Part shown: in pieces, positions 38,079 through 46,423 of the stretch | Position numbering within the stretch: position 1 is the first letter of the stretch | Layout of the letters: each line of letters opens with the position of its first letter | Program-made: the position numbers and the translations under genes | The notes under the pieces: generated by a model | The model's database searches: none | What the model was told of the DNA's origin: nothing | The model's input: only the letters and a program-made list of their open reading frames with translations | DNA from: Sphingobacterium sp. LZ7M1 | GTDB taxonomy: Bacteria > Bacteroidota > Bacteroidia > Sphingobacteriales > Sphingobacteriaceae | Assembly: GCF_024296865.1 (NCBI RefSeq) | Contig: NZ_CP101134.1 | Coordinates: 4,402,001-4,466,000, forward strand | Length of the DNA stretch: 64,000 nucleotides | Reading direction: 5' to 3'

Positions 38079-39102
38079 AGTATCGTTTCTTTAGCCAAAG
38101 ACTGGCCTTTACAAGTAATATCAATACAGGTACCTCAACTAAGGGCCCGATAACGCCAACAAATGCTTGCGGAGAGTTGATACCAAATACTGCGATGGCG
38201 ACTGCAATTGCCAGTTCAAAATTGTTTCCTGTGGCCGTGAACGCTATGGATGCGTTTTTATCATATGGAACCTTCATTGATCTGTTTACAAAGAAGCTCA
38301 CGAAAAACATTAGGACAAAATAGATGACCAGTGGAATTGCTACTTTTACCACATCCATCGGAAGCTCCACTATTTTTTCACCTTTTAAGCTGAACATTAA
38401 GACGATCGTAAATAATAAAGCGTACAATGTTATAGGCGATATTGTGGGTACAAATTTTCTATTGTACCATTCTATACCTTTTGATTTAACTAAGATATAT
38501 CTGCTTAGGAAGCCTGCCAGAAAAGGAATACCCAAATAGATAAGAACACTTTCAGTGACGTCCGTCATTGAAACACTGACATTGAAGTTGGCTAGTCCTA
38601 ATTTACCGGGCAGTACATTGATAAATAACCATACAAAGAAGCTATAGGTAAATACCTGAAAGATACTGTTTAAGGCGACTAATAAGGCTGCGTATTCTCG
38701 GTTTCCTTTAGCGAGATCATTCCATACAATCACCATTGCAATACATCTGGCCAAACCAATAAGAATTAATCCGATCATATAGTCCGGCTCATCTCTTAAA
38801 AACAAAATGGCAAGAACAAACATTAAAATTGGTCCTATCACCCAATTTAATAATAATGATATACTGATTACTTTTTTATCCCTAAAAGCAGTAGGTAAAA
38901 GAGAATAGTCAACTTTAGCGAGTGGGGGGTACATCATTAAGATTAGTCCAATAGCTAACGGAACGTTAGTTGTACCTACGGATAGGGAATCCATAACTTT
39001 TGAAGTCCCGGGAAATAAGAAGCCCAAGCCCACTCCAACTGCCATAGCAAGAAATATCCATAAGGTCAGGTATCTGTCAAGAAATTTTAATTTTGGCTGC
39101 AT
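38071..39102 (-). CDS. acr3: ACR3-family arsenite efflux transporter
   Basis: A 343-aa inner-membrane protein with about ten TM helices. Signature stretches: [20 protein letters not shown] at the N-terminus, [35 protein letters not shown] (containing the essential ACR3 Cys) and [20 protein letters not shown]. It exports As(III), and in some cases Sb(III), using the membrane potential or proton gradient. Seven nt after the ArsN-like gene, in an eight-gene ars operon. Confidence 0.95.
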   Translation of the reverse strand: MQPKLKFLDRYLTLWIFLAMAVGVGLGFLFPGTSKVMDSLSVGTTNVPLAIGLILMMYPPLAKVDYSLLPTAFRDKKVISISLLLNWVIGPILMFVLAILFLRDEPDYMIGLILIGLARCIAMVIVWNDLAKGNREYAALLVALNSIFQVFTYSFFVWLFINVLPGKLGLANFNVSVSMTDVTESVLIYLGIPFLAGFLSRYILVKSKGIEWYNRKFVPTISPITLYALLFTIVLMFSLKGEKIVELPMDVVKVAIPLVIYFVLMFFVSFFVNRSMKVPYDKNASIAFTATGNNFELAIAVAIAVFGINSPQAFVGVIGPLVEVPVLILLVKASLWLKKRYYG

Positions 39103-39108
39103 ACTATT

Positions 39109-39600
39109 TTAATTTATTCCTATTGTTTTACTTCTTCTTTCCATAATAATCGTGTCGCGCCAGGTATCTCCCAGTTTTCCTATTTTCTCACGGAAACCGA
39201 CAATTCTAAAACCAAAGCGTTGATGAAGCGCTACTGTTGCTTCATTTTCAGGAAACATTCCGCTTTGAAGCGTCCAAATTCCATAAGCTTCGCTTTCTTC
39301 AATTAGCCTGGCCATCAAGGTCTTTCCGACGCCTTTTCCTTTATGAGAATTAGAAACATAAATACTTACTTCTGTAACACCTCCGTAAACGCAATGGCCG
39401 CTCACTGCCGAAAGGGCTGCCCAGCCAACGATGATACCATCAACTACTGCTGCAAACCTACTGTGTTTTAGTTTCCTTTTATCCCAATCTTCCCACTCTG
39501 GGGCAGTTGTTTCAAAAGTGGCATGGCCTGTTTCAATGCCTTCTTTGTATATTCTGGAGATATTTGAATAATGCTCCTTACCGCTTGCTGTTATTTCCAT
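39109..39600 (-). CDS. arsN: ArsN-type GNAT acetyltransferase
   Basis: A 163-aa protein of the phosphinothricin/arsinothricin N-acetyltransferase group: HATFETTAPEWEDWDKRKL, VVDGIIVGWAALSAVSG, VYGGVTEVSIYVSNSHKGKG (acetyl-CoA loop) and LHQRFGFRIVGFREKIGKL. ArsN proteins acetylate arsenic-containing amino-acid toxins such as arsinothricin. Its place in the ars operon supports this over a phosphinothricin role. One nt separates it from the arsC pseudogene stop. Confidence 0.75.
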   Translation of the reverse strand: MEITASGKEHYSNISRIYKEGIETGHATFETTAPEWEDWDKRKLKHSRFAAVVDGIIVGWAALSAVSGHCVYGGVTEVSIYVSNSHKGKGVGKTLMARLIEESEAYGIWTLQSGMFPENEATVALHQRFGFRIVGFREKIGKLGDTWRDTIIMERRSKTIGIN

Positions 39601-39601
39601 T

Positions 39602-40213
39602 CTATTTGTTTACCAGTGAAAAAACATAAAACATTTCTGCTGAAATCTGCAAGCTTCTTTCCGCATACACCTCTGTTTGCTGTGGGCTATTGTCCGAGGC
39701 TTTGGGATCATCGTATTTTATCGGGAATCTTGCCTCAGCTCCAAAAACCAAAGGACAGCCTTCATCTGCATTGTTACAGGTCATGATGGCACCGAATTCA
39801 TTTTTAGGATTAAATTCGCTGTTATACTCTTTGGAAAAGCAGATAACCGCGGTCTCATTTTCGGCATATTTAATTGCATAGACAGGATTTTCTGTTCCGC
39901 TGAGCTTTTGAATCTGAAACCCCTGATCGCTCAATGTTTCTGCAACTTTGGGGAACATTGCAGTTGCCTCAGTACCACCTGAATAGCAAAACACATTAGT
40001 AATCCCAAAATGATAGGCCATTGTCTGAGCCCAGATCTGTGATAAATGGCTACGGCGGCTGTTATGCGTACAGATGAAATTTAAGCGAATTGTCTGGTTT
40101 TCTCTTACCTTCCTCTATATGTAGTCTGCCAATGGCTGTAAAACTGTTTTTCTTTCTTCTGAAATACTATTTGTTGAAATGGATTCAATGGTCGTTATAA
40201 TTTTATGGTTCAT
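39602..40213 (-). pseudogene. arsC: arsenate reductase (LMW-phosphatase type) with in-frame TAG
   Basis: From the ATG at 40213 the frame reads MNHKIITTIESISTNSISEE ... LQPLADYI, then TAG (40117-40115), then RKVRENQTIRLNFICTHNSR. The P-loop CTHNSRRS carries the catalytic Cys and Arg; later AIMTCNNADEGCPLVFGAEA has the partner cysteines. A CAG to TAG change fits. A restart at an internal ATG (40021) would lose the P-loop. So arsenate reduction is probably lost unless the stop is suppressed; arsenite export genes remain intact. Confidence 0.85.
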
Positions 40214-40228
40214 TTTTATGATTTAAAA

Positions 40229-41002
40229 TTAATAGCCTCTTCTTAGATTTTCTGCATATTCATTAGGCAGGGGGCTTTCTTCTACCGCCTTTGCTGCTTT
40301 TTCAATGTCATAATCAAATCGTATAAACTCGACACCGATGCTTTCTTTGTTCAGCACAGAACTATTTTCATTGATTGTCAGCATGACGTAAGCTCCCCTC
40401 ACATCGTTATCCTTAGGCTTCCCAACGGAACCGATATTGACCGCATGACGAAAATGAGCCGGGTCTTCGGATCCAGAATTTAAAATGCGATGGTAAGGTT
40501 TGTGCGTATGCCCGAAACACATGATATCTGCATCAGCCTGCTCCATAATCCTGAGCATACTTTTTTCTTCACGGTCTTCAAAAAGATATTCATTGATCTT
40601 CCTTGGGCTGCCGTGCACCAAAAGCAAATTGAGCTTATCTTCATTTAATTGAAACTCAACTTTGATATGTGCAGGGAGCGTGCGCAAATAGGCACGTTCA
40701 TTGTCCTTCATGATAGAATTTGTAAAAGAAATGGAGATATTGCCATTGTCTTTTTCACTATTGGTTTTATAGGCACAGCCACATTCATTGCTCATACGTC
40801 CGATACCGAAGTCGTAATTTCCTGCAATGGTTGGAATTTTCCGCTTACGGATTTCGTTAATCACTTCGTTTGGCCATATATTGTAACCTACCAGGTCACC
40901 CAAACAATAGATACTATCTGGATTTCTTTTACCGACATCTTCAAAGAAAGCTTCCAAAGCGGGTAAATTGGCGTGTATATCGCTGAATAATGCAATTTTC
41001 AT
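40229..41002 (-). CDS. metallophosphoesterase (calcineurin-like, YfcE/MJ0936 group)
   Basis: A 257-aa protein with the dinuclear-metal motifs: FSDIHANLPALEAF (DxH), YCLGDLVGYNIWPNEV (GDxxG), IAGNYDFGI (GNxD), LLVHGSPRKIN and CFGHTHKPYHR (GHTH). Family members cleave phosphodiesters or monoesters. Metallophosphoesterases occur in several Bacteroidota ars operons, but their substrate there is unknown to me. Fifteen nt before arsC, 6 nt after arsO. Confidence 0.85.
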   Translation of the reverse strand: MKIALFSDIHANLPALEAFFEDVGKRNPDSIYCLGDLVGYNIWPNEVINEIRKRKIPTIAGNYDFGIGRMSNECGCAYKTNSEKDNGNISISFTNSIMKDNERAYLRTLPAHIKVEFQLNEDKLNLLLVHGSPRKINEYLFEDREEKSMLRIMEQADADIMCFGHTHKPYHRILNSGSEDPAHFRHAVNIGSVGKPKDNDVRGAYVMLTINENSSVLNKESIGVEFIRFDYDIEKAAKAVEESPLPNEYAENLRRGY

Positions 41003-41008
41003 ATTATA

Positions 41009-42070
41009 TTAGTTACTATTTTTTAAAAATTCTTCAATCTCAAGTATTGTTTGTTTTGCTGTTTTATTTACACCTATGATTGTGGCGGATGCATAACCGG
41101 TCCAATTGCCGTATCCGACGAGCCACAATCCGGGCATTTCTAATGATTTACTTTCACTGGTCTTTGCAACGCCCTTTTCGTCTATGTGTATCAATGATTT
41201 CAGATAAGAAGTATCATAACCGAATCCTGTACACCAAATAATAGCATCAAATTCCTCCTTGTCCCCACTATGCCAAATCACCCCCTTATCATATAACTTA
41301 TCGAATGTGCCGCTTGACACTAATACGCCTCTGCTTTGGGCCTCTTTAACAGATGGAACCATGACGATATTTCCTAGATTATACTGCGATGCATCGAAGG
41401 GTTTGCCTTCTTTTTCGGCCTTGTATCGCGCCGAGGCTACGTTAAACAGATAATATCCGTCTACTTCATCAGGCAAAAATTCAGGTTCCTTTTTGGTTGA
41501 CCACTTTACAGCGGTAACTTTTGAGACCTCTGCGACAATCTGGGCACCGGAGTTACCTTCGCCTACCACCAGCGTTTTCAGTCCAGTAAAGTCTTTTGGA
41601 TTTTTATACTTTCCTGAATGAATTTGAAGCCCCTTAAAATCTTCTATTCCTGCTAGCTTTGGAATAGCCGGATTGCCCCATGTCCCAGTTGCCGAAATAA
41701 CTGTTTTAGCTTTTAAAGCCCCCTGATGGGTAAGGACCTTAAAAACAATCCCATCCTTTTTAATTTCAACAACTTCAACACCCCTCCTCACATTCAGTTG
41801 ATAATGCTCTTCGTACTTACGCAAATAGTCAATTGCTTCTTGTCTGAGCGGAAACCGATGCTCAGATTTTGGCATCAGCCATCCCGGTAAAGAGCTGTAA
41901 TCTGCTGGAGAAAATAGGGTCAGGCTATCCCAGCTATGGAGCCAGGCACCACCCGAAATATCCTGTTTATCCAGTATAAGATATTTCAGTTTTGCCCGCC
42001 TTAGATAATATCCACATGCTAGCGCACTTTGGCCTCCGCCAATAACAATAACATCAAAGATCTCATCCAT
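41009..42070 (-). CDS. arsO: ArsO-like flavin-dependent monooxygenase
   Basis: A 353-aa FAD/NAD(P)H oxidoreductase with two Rossmann motifs: VIVIGGGQSALACGYYLRRA at the N-terminus (FAD) and TLVVGEGNSGAQIVAEVS in the middle (NADPH). The motif KSLEMPGLWLVGYGNWTGYA near the end is typical of the ArsO/CzcO group. Such proteins appear in ars operons and may oxidise organoarsenicals; the exact reaction is unsettled. Normal length, no signal. Confidence 0.8.
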   Translation of the reverse strand: MDEIFDVIVIGGGQSALACGYYLRRAKLKYLILDKQDISGGAWLHSWDSLTLFSPADYSSLPGWLMPKSEHRFPLRQEAIDYLRKYEEHYQLNVRRGVEVVEIKKDGIVFKVLTHQGALKAKTVISATGTWGNPAIPKLAGIEDFKGLQIHSGKYKNPKDFTGLKTLVVGEGNSGAQIVAEVSKVTAVKWSTKKEPEFLPDEVDGYYLFNVASARYKAEKEGKPFDASQYNLGNIVMVPSVKEAQSRGVLVSSGTFDKLYDKGVIWHSGDKEEFDAIIWCTGFGYDTSYLKSLIHIDEKGVAKTSESKSLEMPGLWLVGYGNWTGYASATIIGVNKTAKQTILEIEEFLKNSN

Positions 42071-42123
42071 TGATTTAGCTTTAATACATGTTATTTAAAA
42101 GACATCTGACATTCTACAGCGAA

Positions 42124-42597
42124 TTAGCAACATCCTCCACCCGGTGTACACGAATTATTTTCAGTACCTGTAACTACAGAAAGATTTATCTTTTGCTTTT
42201 CGGAAGGTATCCCGCATGCATCCTGTGCAAGACAGGCAGTAGTCTTACTTTTCAATATAAAAGTTCTGCCATTGAATTCCAGATCATATTTCCCAATTGT
42301 GTCACTTTGATATTCCACTTCGATCTCGGCATCTTCCATGCCTAATTTTTCCTCCGAAAGGCTGATAATATGTAATAATTTTCCGGGTTTTAATCGGTGT
42401 TCATAATCATCGGCGTTCCATAGCTGAAAGTTCACGGCCTTTTCATCACGTATTACACCACCACAGTCAATGAATCTTTTATTGATCTGGCCGACTTCGG
42501 TCACATGGAAATGCTCTGGTACAAATGTTCCGTTTTCTAATTGAAATTCAACATTCTTCAATGTTGGAAGGATTTCTTTGATTTCTGATAATTTCAT
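42124..42597 (-). CDS. DUF6428 family protein, Cys-rich tail
   Basis: A 157-aa protein starting at the ATG at 42597 (upstream in-frame codons belong to leader). It opens MKLSEIKEILPTLKNVEFQL and has PEHFHVTEVGQINKRFIDCG, FQLWNADDYEHRLKPGKLL, CLAQDACGIP and ends CTPGGGCC. The order matches DUF6428 proteins encoded in ars operons of Bacteroidota. The clustered cysteines suggest As(III) binding, by inference. It has its own ArsR-like operator 22 nt upstream, so it probably starts a second transcript that includes arsO to acr3. Confidence 0.8.
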   Translation of the reverse strand: MKLSEIKEILPTLKNVEFQLENGTFVPEHFHVTEVGQINKRFIDCGGVIRDEKAVNFQLWNADDYEHRLKPGKLLHIISLSEEKLGMEDAEIEVEYQSDTIGKYDLEFNGRTFILKSKTTACLAQDACGIPSEKQKINLSVVTGTENNSCTPGGGCC

Positions 42598-42618
42598 TGT
42601 TTTATATTTATAGTTATA

Positions 42619-42634
42619 ATGCAATATTGCGATA
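42619..42634 (-). promoter_or_regulatory. predicted ArsR operator 2
   Basis: ATGCAATATTGCGATA, with the perfect palindrome GCAATATTGC, shares 14 of 16 positions with the site in front of arsR. It sits just upstream of the DUF6428 start. Confidence 0.65.
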
Positions 42635-42661
42635 AATTCAAGCAAATTTTTTAACAGCACT

Positions 42662-43219
42662 TTAGCTGTAAAAGCTAAAATACTTACTGAATCTGGGAAT
42701 GTAAAGCAGCACATGTAAGAGGCTTATGATAATCGCTCCCGGCAGTAGATTTTTAGCTATAATTTGGAAAGTATCATAGCCTGCGCTATGGCTAAACTTA
42801 TTTACTAACGATATACCGCTAGATTGAAAATTGAGTTTGATCACTAAAAATATGGCAATAGCGGCAAAATGTAAGCCGTTCACCAGCAGATGGATAATAT
42901 ATTCCCAACGGGGAAGTCCACCCATAAATTGTCTGCTGTCTTTTTCCACATAAGCATCCAACAGCAATGTAATGATATCCGCAACAATCAAAAGGCATCC
43001 GAATACAAACAGGTTGTTGTTTTCGATATTTATAAATAAAGAGACAAGTATACCTGTAAATAAAAAGGCCCGCATCGTATGAATAAGATGTTCAAAACGG
43101 CTTTCCTTATGTTCATAGAGGCGATATTTGTAAAGATGCAAAAATACACCATCAAATACTGCCAATAATGAATAGCTGATCAGTAATACCGAAGATACAA
43201 TGAAAGCAGTTTCCATCAT
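42662..43219 (-). CDS. five-helix membrane protein of the ars operon
   Basis: 185 aa from the ATG at 43219, which overlaps the arsR stop (TAATG); an ATG at 43228 is also possible. Hydrophobic helices: AFIVSSVLLISYSLLAVFDG, FLFTGILVSLFINI, LFVFGCLLIVADIITLLL, LHFAAIAIFLVIKL and LLPGAIIISLLHVLLYI. Charged loops hold HLYKYRLYEHKESRFEHLIH. No family name recognised. Translational coupling to arsR implies a linked role, perhaps metalloid sensing or transport, unproven. Confidence 0.7.
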   Translation of the reverse strand: MMETAFIVSSVLLISYSLLAVFDGVFLHLYKYRLYEHKESRFEHLIHTMRAFLFTGILVSLFINIENNNLFVFGCLLIVADIITLLLDAYVEKDSRQFMGGLPRWEYIIHLLVNGLHFAAIAIFLVIKLNFQSSGISLVNKFSHSAGYDTFQIIAKNLLPGAIIISLLHVLLYIPRFSKYFSFYS

Positions 43220-43545
43220 TAACAACATTTTTGATTGGTTACTGTAGAAATTATTTTTGAAAAATACTCTTTCAATATATTGAATGTATTTTCGTCAATA
43301 CAGTAGCATACAGATGTTCCCTCAATGCTCCCTTGTATTAATCCCGCATTTTTTAATTCTCTCAAATGCTGTGATACGGTTGGCTGTGCTAGTGGCAGCT
43401 CATTGACAATATCTCCGGTGATACAGGTATTGACTTTTAGCAGATATTCTATAATAGCAACCCTTGCAGGATGGCCCAATGCTTTAGCAATAACCGCAAT
43501 CTGGTTTTGGCGGTCCGTAAAATGATCTGTCTTTGTTGCTCCCAT
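43219..43545 (-). CDS. arsR: ArsR-family metalloregulator
   Basis: A 108-aa winged-helix repressor from the ATG at 43545; upstream in-frame codons are rejected because they overlap the operator. HTH: TGDIVNELPLAQPTVSQHLR; wing: GLIQGSIEGTSVCYCIDENT. Possible As(III) thiols are Cys in VNTCITGD, VCYC and the C-terminal KCC. It should repress the operon until arsenite binds. Matching operators lie at 43561 and 42619. Confidence 0.9.
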   Translation of the reverse strand: MGATKTDHFTDRQNQIAVIAKALGHPARVAIIEYLLKVNTCITGDIVNELPLAQPTVSQHLRELKNAGLIQGSIEGTSVCYCIDENTFNILKEYFSKIISTVTNQKCC

Positions 43546-43560
43546 TTTTAAATTATTATA

Positions 43561-43576
43561 TTGCAATATTACGATA
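43561..43576 (-). promoter_or_regulatory. predicted ArsR operator 1
   Basis: TTGCAATATTACGATA, an imperfect palindrome, lies 15 nt upstream of arsR. Compared with operator 2 the core TGCAATATTrCGATA is kept. Confidence 0.65.
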
Positions 43577-43836
43577 CTATAATGAAACAAAAAAATAATA
43601 AATGCAATTTTATTTTGCCATGATCATAAAACTAGGCCGTATAGAGAAAAATGTTAAAAAATGGAAGACACTTTGGGTCAAAAAATTGTATGAGTTGATT
43701 CGTGAGTTTTCGAGATATATACTGTTTATTTTCTACTTTTTTTCCGTGAATGTTTTTGTGCCGTTTTCACCATCTTTTAATACAACATTCAACAGGAATC
43801 GAAAGCAAGTGCAATTTTGGCAATGTTGTTTATCAT

Positions 43837-43975
43837 GGACCCACAGATTTTGAGTCTATAGGTCTGCATTCATCAACAAGGGCACAAATGTTTGTTTCCT
43901 GCTTGCTATAGCATTTTATGAACATTTTTTCAATATTCAAAATTTGTGCTGTGACGTATTTGTGACGAATTTTTT
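43837..43975 (+). repeat. att-like arm repeat, copy C (Leu-type anticodon core)
   Basis: GGACCCACAGATTTTGAGTC parallels copy A but, read on the minus strand, the loop is CTCAAAA (anticodon CAA, Leu type). Then AACAAGG, GTTTCCTGCTTGCTATAGC, ATGAACA and GTGACG-tattt-GTGACGA follow. Left of GGACCC there is no T arm, so the tRNA-like part is short. Confidence 0.75.
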
Positions 43976-44316
43976 CAAATATAGTTAAGCGTAACTCACG
44001 TTAAAATGGGCAAATTTTTCACTAAGGTCTCTTATTTCCTTGTGGTAGCTTTTAAATTGTTTTTCAACCTTACCTTCTAAGAAGTGATTTTTTATTTAAT
44101 TCGTGAGTTTTTTTTACTGCAAAATTTGTGGCATAAAAGTTTTCCCGACGTGAACATAATAAATCTAAGTATTATTGAATCCGTTTAATTTTTGAGGACA
44201 AGCCGTCTCGGAAAGTTCTGAAAGTAAAGGGGGAGGATTCAATAGTGCGAATAGAATCGATAAAAGTCATTTTTATTATTCAGAAAAACAACTTTCAATT
44301 TTATGAGTCCAAACTG

Positions 44317-44455
44317 GGAACCAGAAGATTATGAGTCTTTCGGCCTGTACCTCTTTACACGGTGCAAAATCGTCGTTTCCGACTTGCAGAAGCAATATAT
44401 GAACTATTTTTGGAACCGTGAAATTTTTCTTCGTAACACATTTGTAACGGTTTTT
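44317..44455 (+). repeat. att-like arm repeat, copy D (diverged, Met-type anticodon core)
   Basis: AGAAGATTATGAGTCTTTCG gives, on the minus strand, the loop CTCATAA (anticodon CAT, Met type). The arm is diverged (GTTTCCGACTTGCAGAAGC, ATGAACT) and its terminal pair reads GTAACA-catttG-type repeats: both GTGACG units have changed to GTAAC, an apparent paired change. Confidence 0.55.
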
Positions 44456-44484
44456 ATTCTTTTGAACATTACAAATCCGAACGA

Positions 44485-46377
44485 CTACCGTACATCCTTA
44501 ATAAGATAGCCTTTGCTTTCAAGATTGACATTAAATCTCTTTTTAAAAACAAACCTTTTTAATGCATATCTAATGGTCTTCACAACTTCTTTATCTTCTA
44601 TTTTATATTCTGGCATCCATTCTTGGATATAACCCATATAACGTTCAAGCAACAAGTAGACTTCTTGTTGTTGGTCAGTAGCATTTTTAGGGATTAAAGT
44701 TCTTATGTAGTCGAATTTCTCTATAATACTCAAGAGGATGTTTTTTGCAGCAGGGTTCTTATCAAAATTTTTCATAGCATGGTAAGCAATTGCTTTAATT
44801 TCATTGATTACATAAGCATTGAGTTTACTAATTCTATATAGATAATCGAATCCTTTCATTTCAATTTGAAAAGGTATCTGGCTTTGAATTCTGTCAATTT
44901 CGTAGGTGGTTGCTGTAGAAAAAGGATAAAATTCCCAAGCGATTTCTACGTCTAATTTAGGGGCAAACTTTTCAAAAGATTTTAAGGCCGATGGGCAGTT
45001 AAGCTGTAGCAAATAGACTTTAGTATTCCGTGTATTTTTTGAGTCAATAATCGACAGGTTTGTCGTAGTGTAAAAATTGGATATCTCTTGGTACAAAAAG
45101 TATTTCTTATATGTAGCAATTTGATCAAATATCTTTGCAAAGTCATAGTAAGCAGTACTTAGAAAAAAAGAAGTTTTATCATTCGGGAAACGTTCTCCTT
45201 TGGGATAATCGTAATTTATGGCGGGCAAATAGACTTTAATGATAGTCTCACACCACCATTCACGTAAATTTTGTATAATTCTTTGACTGACAGTATCTTC
45301 ATTAGATTGAAGACTTTTTGATAAGAATTGCTCCAAAACGACTTTAAACCTTATGCCATCATATAGATGTTCATCCAAGTTATGTACATTAAAGTCTTTA
45401 AAATTTTTCACATAAAATTCCTCAACCTCTTTACAGAGATTTACCATTAAAAGAGCAGCGACGTCATTACGTTCCTTAATAGCAATAGAAAAAAGATTGC
45501 GTATCAAATCATCTATCTTATCATAAAAGATGATTGGATGTAATTCTTTGTTTTGTTTATAATCTGCGAACATTTTTTGGAAGTGTTCCAAACAACCACT
45601 TTTAATTTCAAGTAGGGTTGTTCTATCAAACTCCTTAATAGCTGATGTTCCTATTTCTATAAGGAGCGTAATTGGATCACGATGATAATGTTCATTCCTA
45701 TTACCTTGTCGCCAAAGCACGTGGATATGATAGCTTAGTGACCAATCCATGTTAAATTGCTTAATAAGTGACTGAATATTGTTACGGCTTTGGGATGAAC
45801 GTAGCAGCAAAACAAGTGTAGGAATGATAGACACAACCAATAATAAAGAAATTGCTAATGAAAATAAAAAGAAAGCATCTCCATAAGAAGTACGAGATGC
45901 CCCCTCTTTCAAATAGCTACAAGTGTATATAAGTAAGATCATATCACTAACAAACAAAGTGAATATGAATTTTATATAGCGATTTGTGAAAAATTTGATA
46001 AAGGTGAACCGTCCAAAATACTTATAAAAAATATTAAAAGACAGTATAATAAAGGAAAACACAATACCCACAAAAATACTGACAGTACGAAGCGTATTTT
46101 CGGTAATGTAAACTTGCGTTTCAAGGTTAGGCATACCTATATACAAAGGCTCTTGATAAAAAACGAAAAATATGATGATTACAAAAAGAACTAATAAACT
46201 TAATAGTCTAAAGTCGATAGAGATAAGTTCATTGACTCTAGGATTAAAAATAAAATACCTAAAACGATAATAAAGTATTTTTACTAATTCCCATGACTTT
46301 TTTGGCAAATGATATAAAGCAGATAATACCTTTTGTATTTTACTTTTATTTGTAGTTTTTGTTTGGTTTGGAGACAT
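44485..46377 (-). CDS. four-TM protein with large cytoplasmic domain, candidate defence component
   Basis: A 630-aa protein. A short basic N-terminus is followed by four predicted membrane helices between residues ~50 and 190 (LLSLLVLFVIIIFFVFY, TVSIFVGIVFSFIILSFNIF, FIFTLFVSDMILLIYTCSYL, FFLFSLAISLLLVVSIIPTL). A ~430-residue helical cytoplasmic part comes next, with no motif that I can name; the layout recalls DUF2254-like proteins. It is the last gene of a three-gene minus-strand operon with DUF4209 and HEPN proteins, 46 nt after the former. Membrane proteins of this shape often act as killers in abortive infection; that is inference from context. Confidence 0.65.
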   Translation of the reverse strand: MSPNQTKTTNKSKIQKVLSALYHLPKKSWELVKILYYRFRYFIFNPRVNELISIDFRLLSLLVLFVIIIFFVFYQEPLYIGMPNLETQVYITENTLRTVSIFVGIVFSFIILSFNIFYKYFGRFTFIKFFTNRYIKFIFTLFVSDMILLIYTCSYLKEGASRTSYGDAFFLFSLAISLLLVVSIIPTLVLLLRSSQSRNNIQSLIKQFNMDWSLSYHIHVLWRQGNRNEHYHRDPITLLIEIGTSAIKEFDRTTLLEIKSGCLEHFQKMFADYKQNKELHPIIFYDKIDDLIRNLFSIAIKERNDVAALLMVNLCKEVEEFYVKNFKDFNVHNLDEHLYDGIRFKVVLEQFLSKSLQSNEDTVSQRIIQNLREWWCETIIKVYLPAINYDYPKGERFPNDKTSFFLSTAYYDFAKIFDQIATYKKYFLYQEISNFYTTTNLSIIDSKNTRNTKVYLLQLNCPSALKSFEKFAPKLDVEIAWEFYPFSTATTYEIDRIQSQIPFQIEMKGFDYLYRISKLNAYVINEIKAIAYHAMKNFDKNPAAKNILLSIIEKFDYIRTLIPKNATDQQQEVYLLLERYMGYIQEWMPEYKIEDKEVVKTIRYALKRFVFKKRFNVNLESKGYLIKDVR

Positions 46378-46423
46378 ATTAGTACTTTTTTACAAGAGAA
46401 GAAAAAATATGATTTCACTTTAT

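Larger units (their letters stand above)
43577..44484. other. gene-free region holding arm repeats C and D
   Basis: ORFs at 43602-43853 and 44303-44509 have no family features and overlap the repeat units. Between C and D (43976-44316) the sequence is AT-rich with nothing recognisable. Confidence 0.6.

Noticed and set aside
43602-43853. 83-codon ORF after arsR
   Set aside because: Basic and aromatic-rich with no family signs, and it runs into repeat C.
44303-44509. 68-codon ORF over repeat D
   Set aside because: It only reads through the repeat. The other copies in the same frame have stops, so coding is unlikely, though the codon spacing of the copies is oddly regular.
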